This document shows, piece by piece, positions 23,332 through 31,544 of a stretch of DNA of 32,920 nt. Below the pieces are notes generated by a model that was not told the origin of the DNA, did not search any database, and saw only the letters and a list, made by a program, of their open reading frames with translations. The stretch comes from Synechococcus sp. AG-679-D13. Lineage in GTDB: Bacteria; Cyanobacteriota; Cyanobacteriia; PCC-6307; Cyanobiaceae. Location: positions 1 to 32,920 of the forward strand of contig QCUM01000024.1 in the NCBI GenBank assembly GCA_003210735.1, written 5' to 3'. The position numbers and the translations under genes are program-made. Every line of letters starts with the position of its first letter. Positions within the stretch are counted from its first letter, which is position 1.

Positions 23332-24771
23332 ATGACCAGTTCTTCCACTAAAGATCTCGTCAGCCAGCCGTACAAATACGGTTTTGTCACGGAGATCGAA
23401 ACCGACAAAATTGCCAAAGGCCTCAGTGAAGATGTTGTTCGGCTGATCTCCGCGAAGAAAGAGGAACCGGACTTTTTGCTCCAGTTCCGCCTGAGAGCAT
23501 TTCGCAACTGGCTCACGCTTGAGGAGCCGGATTGGGCTGAGCTCGGTTATCCCGAGATCGACTATCAGGACATCGTTTATTACGCAGCGCCGAAGCAGCA
23601 GGACAAGAAGGCCAGCCTGGACGAGGTTGATCCCAAGCTTCTGGAAACATTCGACAAGCTCGGCATTCCGCTGAGCGAGCAGAAGCGCCTCAGCAATGTC
23701 GCTGTGGATGCGGTGTTCGACAGCGTTTCAATCGCAACTACATATAAGGAGAAGCTTGCTGAACACGGAGTGGTGTTCTGCTCTTTTAGTGAAGCCGTCA
23801 AGGAGCACCCTGAACTGATCGAGCGGTATCTCGGCAGTGTTGTCTCAAGCAACGACAACTACTTTGCAGCGCTCAATTCAGCTGTCTTCAGCGATGGCTC
23901 CTTTGTCTTCATTCCGAAGGGTGTTGAGTGCCCAATGGAGCTCTCCACTTACTTCCGGATCAATTCCGGCGATACCGGTCAGTTCGAGCGCACGTTGATC
24001 GTCGCGGAAGAAGGTGCATCTGTCAGTTACCTGGAAGGCTGTACCGCTCCGATGTTCGACACCAATCAGCTCCATGCCGCGGTGGTGGAGCTGGTCGCCC
24101 TGGATGATGCCTCGATCAAATACTCCACAGTTCAGAACTGGTACGCCGGTGATGAAAACGGCGTTGGCGGTATTTACAACTTCGTGACCAAGCGCGGTCA
24201 GTGCCGTGGTGCCCGCAGCCGCATCAGCTGGACCCAGGTGGAGACGGGTTCCGCCATTACCTGGAAGTACCCCAGCTGTTTGCTCCAAGGAGCTGATTCT
24301 GTGGGTGAGTTTTATTCGGTGGCCTTAACCAACAACTGCCAGCAGGCGGACACCGGCACAAAGATGGTGCATGTGGGCCCTCGCACTCGCTCCACCATCG
24401 TGAGCAAGGGAATCAGCGCGGGGCGTTCCAGCAACAGCTATCGCGGCCTGGTGCAAATGGGTCGCAATGCCAAGGGGGCGCGCAACTACAGCCAGTGCGA
24501 TTCAATGCTGATCGGCGATCAGGCGGCTGCCAACACCTATCCATATATTCGTTCTCAGCAGCCCCAGGCTGCTATCGAGCACGAAGCGAGCACCTGCCGT
24601 ATCTCAGAAGATCAGCTCTTTTATTTGCAGAGCCGTGGCATCGGCTTTGAAGAAGCGGTCTCGATGATGGTGAGCGGCTTCTGCCGCGATGTGTTCAACC
24701 AGCTGCCGATGGAGTTTGCCGCTGAAGCGGACAAGCTTCTGGCCCTCAAGCTTGAGGGATCCGTCGGCTGA
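23332..24771 (+). CDS. sufB: Fe-S cluster assembly scaffold protein SufB
   Basis: Core of the SufBCD scaffold on which Fe-S clusters are built in the cytosol. At 479 residues it has the usual length. Family segments include [20 protein letters not shown] at the start, [20 protein letters not shown], the beta-helix region with EGCTAP and [20 protein letters not shown], and the C-terminal [20 protein letters not shown] followed by [16 protein letters not shown]. The same SED(E)LFYLQSRGI motif recurs in SufD downstream, as expected for paralogues. It is the first gene of sufBCDS, divergent from sufR. Confidence 0.97.
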   Translation: MTSSSTKDLVSQPYKYGFVTEIETDKIAKGLSEDVVRLISAKKEEPDFLLQFRLRAFRNWLTLEEPDWAELGYPEIDYQDIVYYAAPKQQDKKASLDEVDPKLLETFDKLGIPLSEQKRLSNVAVDAVFDSVSIATTYKEKLAEHGVVFCSFSEAVKEHPELIERYLGSVVSSNDNYFAALNSAVFSDGSFVFIPKGVECPMELSTYFRINSGDTGQFERTLIVAEEGASVSYLEGCTAPMFDTNQLHAAVVELVALDDASIKYSTVQNWYAGDENGVGGIYNFVTKRGQCRGARSRISWTQVETGSAITWKYPSCLLQGADSVGEFYSVALTNNCQQADTGTKMVHVGPRTRSTIVSKGISAGRSSNSYRGLVQMGRNAKGARNYSQCDSMLIGDQAAANTYPYIRSQQPQAAIEHEASTCRISEDQLFYLQSRGIGFEEAVSMMVSGFCRDVFNQLPMEFAAEADKLLALKLEGSVG

Positions 24772-24826
24772 ACGTCCCGGTTCAGACCGTCCCGATCCCG
24801 CTTCTCCCGTCCTCTTTTTTCATTCC

Positions 24827-25615
24827 GTGATTCGCCCCGACGCCGAGCTGCTTCTCGAAATCACTGACTTGCATGCTGCGGTCGAGGACAAGCCCATCCT
24901 CAAGGGTGTGAATCTCCAGGTTCGCGCTGGTGAGATCCATGCCGTGATGGGGCGCAATGGCAGCGGCAAAAGCACCCTGTCGAAGGTTTTGGCTGGCCAT
25001 CCCGCCTATCGCGTGACCGGTGGTTCGGTGCGGTACCGATCCCAGGATCTGTTCGAACTCGAGCCCGAGGAGAGGGCTCGTCTCGGCGTCTTCCTTGGCT
25101 TTCAGTACCCGGTTGAAATCCCCGGTGTGAGCAATCTCGAGTTTCTACGGGTTGCCACCAACGCTCGCCGTGAAAAACAGGGGGCTGAAGAACTGGACAC
25201 CTTTGCTTTTGAAGACCACGTGGGCGAGAAGCTGGCCGTGGTGCAAATGGATCCAGCTTTCCTGGAGCGCAGCGTGAACGAAGGCTTCTCCGGAGGCGAG
25301 AAGAAGCGCAACGAGATTCTGCAGATGGCGCTGCTCGAGCCTGTGGTGTCGATCCTGGATGAGACCGATTCCGGCTTGGATATCGATGCCCTGCGCATCG
25401 TGGCCGGTGGCGTCAATCAGTTGGCTACAACCGACAACGCCACCTTGTTGATCACCCATTACCAGCGCTTGCTGGATGAGATCACCCCGGATTACGTGCA
25501 TGTGATGGCTGCGGGAAGAATCCTGCGCACCGGTGGTCGGGAGCTGGCTCTCGAGCTGGAGCAGACCGGGTACGACTGGGTCGATAAGGAACTCGCCGCT
25601 CAGGGGGTGGCGTGA
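24827..25615 (+). CDS. sufC: Fe-S assembly ATPase SufC
   Basis: The ABC-type ATPase that drives conformational change in SufBCD. I chose the GTG at 24827 (262 residues, beginning [16 protein letters not shown]); the frame extends into sufB, but those codons are not protein-like. Walker A is GRNGSGKST (42-50), the signature [11 protein letters not shown] (154-164) and Walker [13 protein letters not shown] (174-185), with the SufC-typical [12 protein letters not shown] and the switch histidine in [10 protein letters not shown]. It sits 55 bp after sufB and overlaps sufD by four bases (GTGA). Confidence 0.95.
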   Translation: MIRPDAELLLEITDLHAAVEDKPILKGVNLQVRAGEIHAVMGRNGSGKSTLSKVLAGHPAYRVTGGSVRYRSQDLFELEPEERARLGVFLGFQYPVEIPGVSNLEFLRVATNARREKQGAEELDTFAFEDHVGEKLAVVQMDPAFLERSVNEGFSGGEKKRNEILQMALLEPVVSILDETDSGLDIDALRIVAGGVNQLATTDNATLLITHYQRLLDEITPDYVHVMAAGRILRTGGRELALELEQTGYDWVDKELAAQGVA

Positions 25616-26796
25616 CCATGGTCAGCAGTGTGCTGGCACCGGTTCAGGAGCGAGGCCGCGCTGCTTTGGAACGTCTCGGTCTGCCAACGCGACGGCAGGA
25701 GGCCTGGCGGCTCACCGATCTCAAGCGGCTGGCAGCTGTTGCAGCGCTTCCTCCAAGTTCGACATCAGTCCGTCAAGACCTTCCCGCACCGTCCGAGGGA
25801 GTGCTGCGACTTGTGCTGGATGGCAGTCAGCCCTCTCTTGAGGGTCAGGTTTGGCCACAGGGTTTTTCCCTGCTGAATCATGCTGATCTGGAGCAGGTTC
25901 TGGGGCAGATCCTGGATCACTGCGGTTGTGCTGAAGCCTGGCCAGTGGAGTTCAACCATGCCAGTAGTCACCAACTCCTGGCTTTGCGGATCCGCGGCAA
26001 GGTGCCTCCGTTGGAGCTGGTGCTCTCGGGTGGTGATGGTCTCGTCGCCACCAGGGTGATTCTGATTTTGGATGAAAAGGCGGATCTGGATCTTCTTGAA
26101 GTCGTCCTGGCTGAAGGTGTCTCTGCCCACAGCCATGTGATTGAGGTACACCTTGGTCAGGAAGCTGAGCTTCGCCATGGTTTTCTCGCCACGGCCGATG
26201 GTCAGGCTTCTCTTTTGGCCCATTTGGCGGTGGAACAGGCGCCTCGCAGCCGTTATGCCTTCACATCTGTCGTGACCGGATGGTCTCTGGGTCGGGTGGA
26301 GCCTCGGGTGGTCCAGTTGGAAGGCCAGGCCGAAACAACACTCAAAGGCCTTGCCATGACCAGTGCAGAACAGCAATTGGCCACCCACACCGCTGTGCGC
26401 TTCGACGGGCCGGAGGGTGAGTTGGATCAGCTGCAGAAATGTCTGGCCTCCGGTCAATCCCACACGATCTTCAACGGTGCGATCGATGTTCCTCGCGTCG
26501 CCCAGCGCACAAATGCAGCGCAGCTCAGTCGCAACCTGTTGTTATCTGGCCAGGCCCGTGTCGACACTAAGCCGGAGCTTGAAATCGTTGCGGACGATGT
26601 GCGCTGCGCCCATGGCGCCACCGTGTCCCAGTTGCAGGAGGACGAGTTGTTTTATTTGCAGAGCCGTGGCATCGGCGCCTCTGACGCCGCTGCTTTGCTG
26701 CTGCGCGGCGCCTGTCAGGAGGTGATTGAGCAACTTCCTTCCCTGGCGAAGGCCTGGCAGCCGCTGAACCGTGTGATGGAGAGCCTCGACCGATGA
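25612..26796 (+). CDS. sufD: Fe-S assembly protein SufD
   Basis: Paralogue and partner of SufB in the SufBCD scaffold. The N-terminus has the usual [19 protein letters not shown] segment (about 22-40). A diverged beta-helix middle follows, then the conserved end [20 protein letters not shown] followed by [16 protein letters not shown]. Length (394 or 392 residues) is normal. The GTG at 25612 overlaps the sufC stop; an ATG two codons later (25618) is an equally good start. Its stop overlaps the sufS ATG (ATGA). Confidence 0.93.
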   Translation: MTMVSSVLAPVQERGRAALERLGLPTRRQEAWRLTDLKRLAAVAALPPSSTSVRQDLPAPSEGVLRLVLDGSQPSLEGQVWPQGFSLLNHADLEQVLGQILDHCGCAEAWPVEFNHASSHQLLALRIRGKVPPLELVLSGGDGLVATRVILILDEKADLDLLEVVLAEGVSAHSHVIEVHLGQEAELRHGFLATADGQASLLAHLAVEQAPRSRYAFTSVVTGWSLGRVEPRVVQLEGQAETTLKGLAMTSAEQQLATHTAVRFDGPEGELDQLQKCLASGQSHTIFNGAIDVPRVAQRTNAAQLSRNLLLSGQARVDTKPELEIVADDVRCAHGATVSQLQEDELFYLQSRGIGASDAAALLLRGACQEVIEQLPSLAKAWQPLNRVMESLDR

Positions 26797-28073
26797 CGAC
26801 CGCCCCAAAAGCGCGTTCTGGTGTAGATATCGTGAACTTGGCATCTCAATATCGTGCCGATTTCCCGATTCTTGAACAAAAAGCTCCGGATGGTCGCCCG
26901 CTGGTCTACCTGGATCACGCGGCCACCAGTCAGAAACCGCGTCAGGTTCTGGCCGCGCTTCAGCAGTACTACAACTGCGATAACGCCAACGTGCATCGTG
27001 GAGCCCACCAGCTGAGTGCTCGGGCCACGGAATCGTTCGAAAGGGCGCGATCGATCACGGCCGAGTTCATCGGCGCCAGCAGTTCCCGTGAAATTGTGTT
27101 CACGCGGAATGCCAGCGAAGCCATCAATCTGGTGGCTCGCACCTGGGGCGACGCCAATCTCCGCAAAGGTGATGAAGTGCTGCTCACCGTCATGGAGCAC
27201 CACAGCAATCTGGTGCCATGGCAATTGTTGGCTCAGCGCACTGGTTGTGTGTTGCGTCATGTGGGCATCACCGAATCCGGCGAGCTGGACCTGGCTGATT
27301 TCAGGGCCAAGCTCAGCGAGCGCACCCGGCTTGTGAGCCTGGTTCACATCAGCAATGCCCTTGGTTGCTGCAACCCACTGGGAGAGGTGATCCCCCTCGC
27401 CCACAAGGTGGGCGCTCTGGTGCTGGTCGATGCTTGCCAGAGCCTGGCGCATCAGCCCATCGATACCGTCGCGCTGGATGCTGATTTTCTGGTGGGCTCT
27501 TCCCACAAGCTCTGTGGTCCCACCGGGATGGGATTTCTCTGGGGGCGTGAAGCGCTGCTGGAGGCCATGCCGCCTTTCCTTGGTGGCGGGGAAATGATCC
27601 AGGACGTGTTCCTCGACAGCAGCAGCTGGGCCGTGCTGCCCCACAAGTTTGAAGCTGGAACCCCGGCCATCGGTGAAGCCGTTGGTATGGGGGCTGCGAT
27701 CCGCTATCTCCAGGCCATCGGGCTCGATGCGATCCAGGCTTGGGAAGCCCAGCTAACCCGCTATCTGTTCGAGCGGCTCCACGCCATAGATGGGGTCAAG
27801 ATCCTCGGTCCGACTCCTGAACAGCAACCGGAGCGTGGAGCCCTGGCCACGTTCCTGGTTGACGGTGTTCACGCCAATGACATCGCAGAGCTGATCGATG
27901 CTTCAGGAATCTGCATCCGCAGTGGTCACCACTGCTGCCAGCCTCTGCATCGCCACTACGGCGTCACGGCTTCGGCTCGGGCCAGTCTCAGTTTCACCAG
28001 CACCTTTGAAGAGATCGACCGCTTCAGCGATGAGCTCGCGTCCACGGTCGCGTTTTTGCGCGAGCACAGCTGA
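26793..28073 (+). CDS. sufS: Cysteine desulfurase SufS (group II)
   Basis: A PLP enzyme that removes sulfur from cysteine as a persulfide for Fe-S assembly. YLDHAATSQKP (39-49) starts the fold. PLP contacts include EHHSN (135-139) and DACQSLAHQP, with the Schiff-base lysine K239 in SSHKLCGPTG. The catalytic cysteine is C381 in IRSGHHCCQPLH, the RSGHHC form typical of group II (SufS/CsdA) enzymes. 426 residues. It ends the sufBCDS operon; no SufE gene is in the window. Confidence 0.96.
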   Translation: MTTAPKARSGVDIVNLASQYRADFPILEQKAPDGRPLVYLDHAATSQKPRQVLAALQQYYNCDNANVHRGAHQLSARATESFERARSITAEFIGASSSREIVFTRNASEAINLVARTWGDANLRKGDEVLLTVMEHHSNLVPWQLLAQRTGCVLRHVGITESGELDLADFRAKLSERTRLVSLVHISNALGCCNPLGEVIPLAHKVGALVLVDACQSLAHQPIDTVALDADFLVGSSHKLCGPTGMGFLWGREALLEAMPPFLGGGEMIQDVFLDSSSWAVLPHKFEAGTPAIGEAVGMGAAIRYLQAIGLDAIQAWEAQLTRYLFERLHAIDGVKILGPTPEQQPERGALATFLVDGVHANDIAELIDASGICIRSGHHCCQPLHRHYGVTASARASLSFTSTFEEIDRFSDELASTVAFLREHS

Positions 28074-28099
28074 CCGACTGGCCTCCAGCTGTCAGTCGG
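28074..28099. terminator. Weak hairpin between sufS and mscL
   Basis: Seven-base arms CCGACTG / CAGTCGG with a 12-nt loop, immediately after the sufS stop and reaching the end of the convergent mscL gene. No T-tract, so only a possible terminator. Confidence 0.35.
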
Positions 28100-28421
28100 C
28101 TGGTGTGTTCTCATGATGCCCGATTCGCTCGATCCGTTTCATGGCCTGAATGATCATGAACAGAGCCCAGGCCACCAGCAGAGCAGATAAAAAGGTGTCG
28201 AGCAATTTGCCAATGGCGATCGGCCCCCCGAAGTAGGGGATGGACAGGTCCTTGAAGCTGCCAGAGGGGATAAATGGATTGATCAGCGGCATTAATAGAT
28301 CCGATGAAAGGCTCTTGGTGATTGCTGAAACTTGATCACCGACGACAACGGCTATCGCAAGCGCCAGCACATTTCCTTTGACAAAGAAAAAATCGCTGAA
28401 TTCTTTTAGCCACCGTTTCAT
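28092..28421 (-). CDS. mscL: Large-conductance mechanosensitive channel MscL
   Basis: A channel that opens under membrane tension to release solutes on osmotic downshock. I chose the ATG at 28421 (109 residues, MKRWLKEFSDFF); an in-frame start lies 24 bp upstream. TM1 has the MscL pattern KGNVLALAIAVVVGDQVSAI, followed by SSDLLMPLINPFIPSGSF. TM2 is LLDTFLSALLVAWALFMIIQ, with a charged end RIERIGHHE. It is shorter and more divergent than E. coli MscL (136 residues), mainly in the loop and C-terminal helix. It is convergent with sufS and downstream of amt on the same strand. Confidence 0.85.
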   Translation of the reverse strand: MKRWLKEFSDFFFVKGNVLALAIAVVVGDQVSAITKSLSSDLLMPLINPFIPSGSFKDLSIPYFGGPIAIGKLLDTFLSALLVAWALFMIIQAMKRIERIGHHENTPAD

Positions 28422-28460
28422 GCTGCTTGGCTGCCAAGGTCGCATCCACGATTACAACTG

Positions 28461-28486
28461 AGCCCTGGTCCGGCAATACCAGGGCT
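28461..28486 (-). terminator. Possible terminator downstream of amt
   Basis: Perfect 9-bp stem AGCCCTGGT / ACCAGGGCT with an 8-nt loop, 22 bp beyond the amt stop and before mscL. No clear T-run on the minus strand follows, so strength is uncertain. Confidence 0.45.
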
Positions 28487-28507
28487 TCAAGTCTTGTCTG
28501 GTGTTGT

Positions 28508-29878
28508 TCAGTCGAAGATCGGCGAGCCAGTGCGTTCGCCGTAGGCCTCTTCACCGTGTTCCTCGATGTCGACGCCGAGCCTTTCGGCGTCATCGTTCAC
28601 ACGGAAGGGGACCCCGCATTGGCGCAGGGCCATCGCAATCACAAGTGTGCCGCCGGCTGCGAGGCCATAGGCTACGAGAACGGCCTGCAGCTGACCAAGG
28701 ATCAGGGAAAAACGGCCGTTGTCAGCCAGGACAGCTCCTGCTGGATGAGAGGCAATCAGCGGAGCGCTTGCGAAGACGCCGGTCAGAAGGGCCCCTACGG
28801 TGCCGCCGACGCCATGGACGGCGAAGGTGTCGAGGGAGTCGTCAAAACGCAGTCGCATCTTGAGCTGAATCGAGGCGTAGCAGAGCACCGCGGTGATCGC
28901 CCCAATGGCCATGGACGCCCCCGGGGTGATGAAACCGGCCCCGGGGGTGACGCCCACCAGGCCGGCGACGGCACCGGTGGCCATGCCCACGGCAGTGGGT
29001 TTGGCGTCACGCCAGGTTTCCACCAGGGTCCAGGTCACCAAGCCGGCCGCGGCGGAGATGTGGGTTGTGGTGAAGGGCAGTTCCGCGCCGCCGATGGCCA
29101 GCTGACTGCCGCCGTTGAAGCCGAACCAGCCAAACCAGAGCAGCCCGGTCCCCAGGATGATTTGGGTCACGTCATGGGGCGGCTTCCCGGACTGGGGCCA
29201 CTCTTTACGTGAGCCCACCAGGCCGGCCAGCACCAGAGCTGAGACGCCCGAGCTGATGTGCACCACGGTGCCTCCAGCAAAGTCGAGATCCTTTCCAAGA
29301 AACCCGCCGCCCCAGACCATGTGGGCCAGCGGTGCGTAAACCGCCAGCAGCCAGATCGGGCTGAACAGGCACCAAAAGCGAAAGCTCAAGCGCTCCACCA
29401 GGGCCCCGGAGATCAAGGCGGGGGTGATGATCGCGAACATGCCTTGGAACAAGGCAAATGACAGCCCGGGAATGGAGAGCCCGGTCCATGTGCCAGGAAG
29501 GTTGTTCAGCAACGCGTACTGGAAGGGATGGCCGATGAACGCGTTCATGGCGCCGCCATCGGAAAAGGCAAGGCTGAAGCCGATGCTGGTCCAGACCAGT
29601 GTGGCGATTCCCATCATCACCAGGCTCATGCCCATGGTGTTGAGGACGTTGCGCCCCTGAACAAAACCGCCGTAGAAAAAGGCCAGTCCTGGCGTCATCA
29701 GGAGGACGAGCGCCGAGCTGACCAGAATCAGTGTGTTGTCAGCAGCGGCACTGCCATCGCCCGCATGGGCTGGCAGCGTCGCACCGAGAAGCAGTTGAAG
29801 GGCAGGTACGCATAGGGCGGCAATACCCAGGCGCCGAAGACGGGATCGCAAAGCAGCTTTCGTAGCTCTTGCTACCAA
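28508..29878 (-). CDS. amt: Ammonium transporter, Amt family
   Basis: A trimeric inner-membrane ammonium channel. An N-terminal signal-like segment (LGIAALCVPALQLLLGATLPAHAGD) precedes eleven predicted helices. Landmarks: LLMTPGLAFFYGGFVQGRNVL (TM1-2 region, about 59-79), the family motif DFAGGTVVHISSGVSAL carrying the first pore histidine (H208 region), WFGWFGFNGGS and DDSLDTFAVHGVGGTVGALL with the second pore histidine. The soluble tail ends with EERLGVDIEEHGEEAYGERT-like sequence, which fits the regulatory cytoplasmic end. The frame's first start is TTG at 29878; TTG at 29851 is an alternative. A symmetric element lies just upstream. I found no NtcA box. Confidence 0.95.
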   Translation of the reverse strand: MVARATKAALRSRLRRLGIAALCVPALQLLLGATLPAHAGDGSAAADNTLILVSSALVLLMTPGLAFFYGGFVQGRNVLNTMGMSLVMMGIATLVWTSIGFSLAFSDGGAMNAFIGHPFQYALLNNLPGTWTGLSIPGLSFALFQGMFAIITPALISGALVERLSFRFWCLFSPIWLLAVYAPLAHMVWGGGFLGKDLDFAGGTVVHISSGVSALVLAGLVGSRKEWPQSGKPPHDVTQIILGTGLLWFGWFGFNGGSQLAIGGAELPFTTTHISAAAGLVTWTLVETWRDAKPTAVGMATGAVAGLVGVTPGAGFITPGASMAIGAITAVLCYASIQLKMRLRFDDSLDTFAVHGVGGTVGALLTGVFASAPLIASHPAGAVLADNGRFSLILGQLQAVLVAYGLAAGGTLVIAMALRQCGVPFRVNDDAERLGVDIEEHGEEAYGERTGSPIFD

Positions 29879-29893
29879 ATTAAGCCTTTGTCC

Positions 29894-29922
29894 ACCAAAA
29901 TGTTCAGAGCAAACATTTTGGT
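29894..29922. promoter_or_regulatory. Perfect inverted repeat upstream of amt
   Basis: Arms ACCAAAATGTT and AACATTTTGGT, 11 of 11 pairing, around a 7-nt centre, 15 bp before the amt start. Directly beside it on the far side is a direct repeat GTCAAGTTGA / GTCAAGTGAT spaced by about one helical turn (29921-29941). Regulator unknown. It could also be a 5'-leader hairpin. Confidence 0.55.
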
Positions 29923-30020
29923 CAAGTTGAGGTCAAGTGATTGCTCTTGCTAGGTAAAAGTGAACTTGCGTCTTAAGAGCAACGCAGATTGGATGACTCG
30001 GTTGTTGCCAACGGCATGCC

Positions 30021-31544
30021 GTGACACCACGAGCAGGGAGATGGTCCTACTGGATCCAGAGATCATTGGCTGTGATGTCAGGTCTGGCCTTGGTCAGTCC
30101 GCTTGGCGGGCGGGGATTGGCCGACCAGTCGTTCCCGCCTCTGCAGTGGGAGGTATGCCAGAACGAAACATTGGCCTCCTACGGCTACGAGTGCGCCAGC
30201 TTCAACCGTCCACTGCGCCGATCTGATCTTGGTGGTCCCAAGGTGGAATTGGCGGTCTTCCGTCTGCCTGCCACAGGGTCTGCCCAGGAGCGGATCGGGA
30301 CCTTGTTCTTCAACCCTGGCGGCCCAGGGCAGCCCGGAGGTGGCAGTGCCACCAAAGGGATGCTGCTGCCTTCAGAGGTGCGGCACGCCTTTGATTTCGT
30401 TACGTGGGATCCCCGGGGACTGGGTCAGTCAAAGCCTGCGCTGACGGATTGCGCGGTGGCCATGCCCCGACGACCGGCGATCGGTCCTGTGGATTGGCAA
30501 CAGGTGCTGTCGCAGCGTCAGCGGGATCTCACCGAGCGCAACCGCGACTGCATTGCCCGTCACCGCACCTTGATCCAGCAGATGGGCACGGTGGAAGCGG
30601 CTCACGATCTTGAGGCTCTTCGCCAGGCGGTTGGCGATGACCGCCTCAACTTCTGGGGCATCTCTTACGGAACTGTGATTGGTTCCACCTACGCGGCGCT
30701 GTTCCCAGGGCGGGTCCGTGCTTTGGTTCTCGATGGAAGTGTCGATCCCTGGAGCGATCTCTCAGGTTTGCGTCGTTCTGCCACAGCTCCAGATGACGCG
30801 ATTCGCTTCTTCCTCCAATTGCATCCGGACCTGAAGAGTCCGCTGCAGCGATCGTTGGCCAGCCTGGCCCAGGCGCCACTCAAACTGCCGGATGGCAGCA
30901 CGTATACCCGCTGGGATCTTTTGGATCCCTTGGTCAACTACGTCTTCATCTCCAGGTTGTCCGGAACCTATGGGCGCACCTTGATCGAAACGGTGCACAA
31001 GGCCTTGTTTGGAACTCCAGCTGAGCGAACCGCTGCCCTGAAGACGCTTCAGCACCCTCTTTTGCGGAGTCCAGGTCATGATTCCAACGCTGCTGCTGGT
31101 TTTGCGGCCGTCACCTGTCAAGACTTCCCACAGCGCCCGTCTCCAAAGCAGCAGTCTGCTTTGCTTGGGGATCTAACCCGTCAGGCTCCCCTCTACGGCG
31201 GCACCCTGGGCGTCAACTTTCTGGCCCTTTGCAGTGGCTATGAGGATCTCAAGGCCAACTCACCCGTGCCTCGTGCCCCGTTCCTCGAGCATGATGTGTC
31301 CGGTCTGATCTCTGGGACCCGATGGGATGCTGCCACCCCCTGGGTCTGGTCCACCGCTATGGCCAGGGCGTTCCCGTCGATGCGCACACTACAGGTGGTC
31401 GGTAACGAGCACGGCACCTACACCAATGTCCAGTCCTCATGTTTGGAGAAGGCCATAAGCCGCTACTTGCTGACGGGCATGGTGCCGCCCACGGATCTGA
31501 GTTGTCCCTATGTAAAACCCGCCAAGCAGCAGTCGTTCCCTTAA
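30021..31544 (+). CDS. Exported alpha/beta hydrolase, tripeptidyl-aminopeptidase-like
   Basis: A 507-residue member of the S33-type alpha/beta hydrolases with a TAP-like C-terminus, proteins that usually remove short peptides or hydrolyse esters outside the cytoplasm. A signal peptide precedes VSPLGGRGLADQ. The oxyanion-hole motif NPGGPG is at 98-103, WDPRGLGQS at 129-137, the nucleophile elbow GISYGT at 213-218 (Ser215), the acid Asp436 in SGTRWDAATPW and His464 in VGNEHGTY. Several paired cysteines (46, 58, 144, 177, 366, 404) suit export. The start is GTG at 30021; an ATG at residue 19 (30075) would shorten the signal. It is convergent with the S9 peptidase gene, overlapping it by 4 bp. 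Substrate unknown. Confidence 0.85.
   Translation: MTPRAGRWSYWIQRSLAVMSGLALVSPLGGRGLADQSFPPLQWEVCQNETLASYGYECASFNRPLRRSDLGGPKVELAVFRLPATGSAQERIGTLFFNPGGPGQPGGGSATKGMLLPSEVRHAFDFVTWDPRGLGQSKPALTDCAVAMPRRPAIGPVDWQQVLSQRQRDLTERNRDCIARHRTLIQQMGTVEAAHDLEALRQAVGDDRLNFWGISYGTVIGSTYAALFPGRVRALVLDGSVDPWSDLSGLRRSATAPDDAIRFFLQLHPDLKSPLQRSLASLAQAPLKLPDGSTYTRWDLLDPLVNYVFISRLSGTYGRTLIETVHKALFGTPAERTAALKTLQHPLLRSPGHDSNAAAGFAAVTCQDFPQRPSPKQQSALLGDLTRQAPLYGGTLGVNFLALCSGYEDLKANSPVPRAPFLEHDVSGLISGTRWDAATPWVWSTAMARAFPSMRTLQVVGNEHGTYTNVQSSCLEKAISRYLLTGMVPPTDLSCPYVKPAKQQSFP

Noticed and set aside
25765..26463. 232-codon minus-strand ORF opposite sufD
   Set aside because: Shadow of sufD; no recognisable motif and it would overlap the operon completely.
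26715..27644. Long minus-strand ORF (309 codons) opposite sufS
   Set aside because: It lies wholly antisense to a clear cysteine desulfurase; its composition follows from the GC-rich codon pattern of sufS and shows no domain.
29879..30020. NtcA box GTA-N8-TAC upstream of amt
   Set aside because: A GTA occurs near 29953, but the bases eight further on are not TAC.
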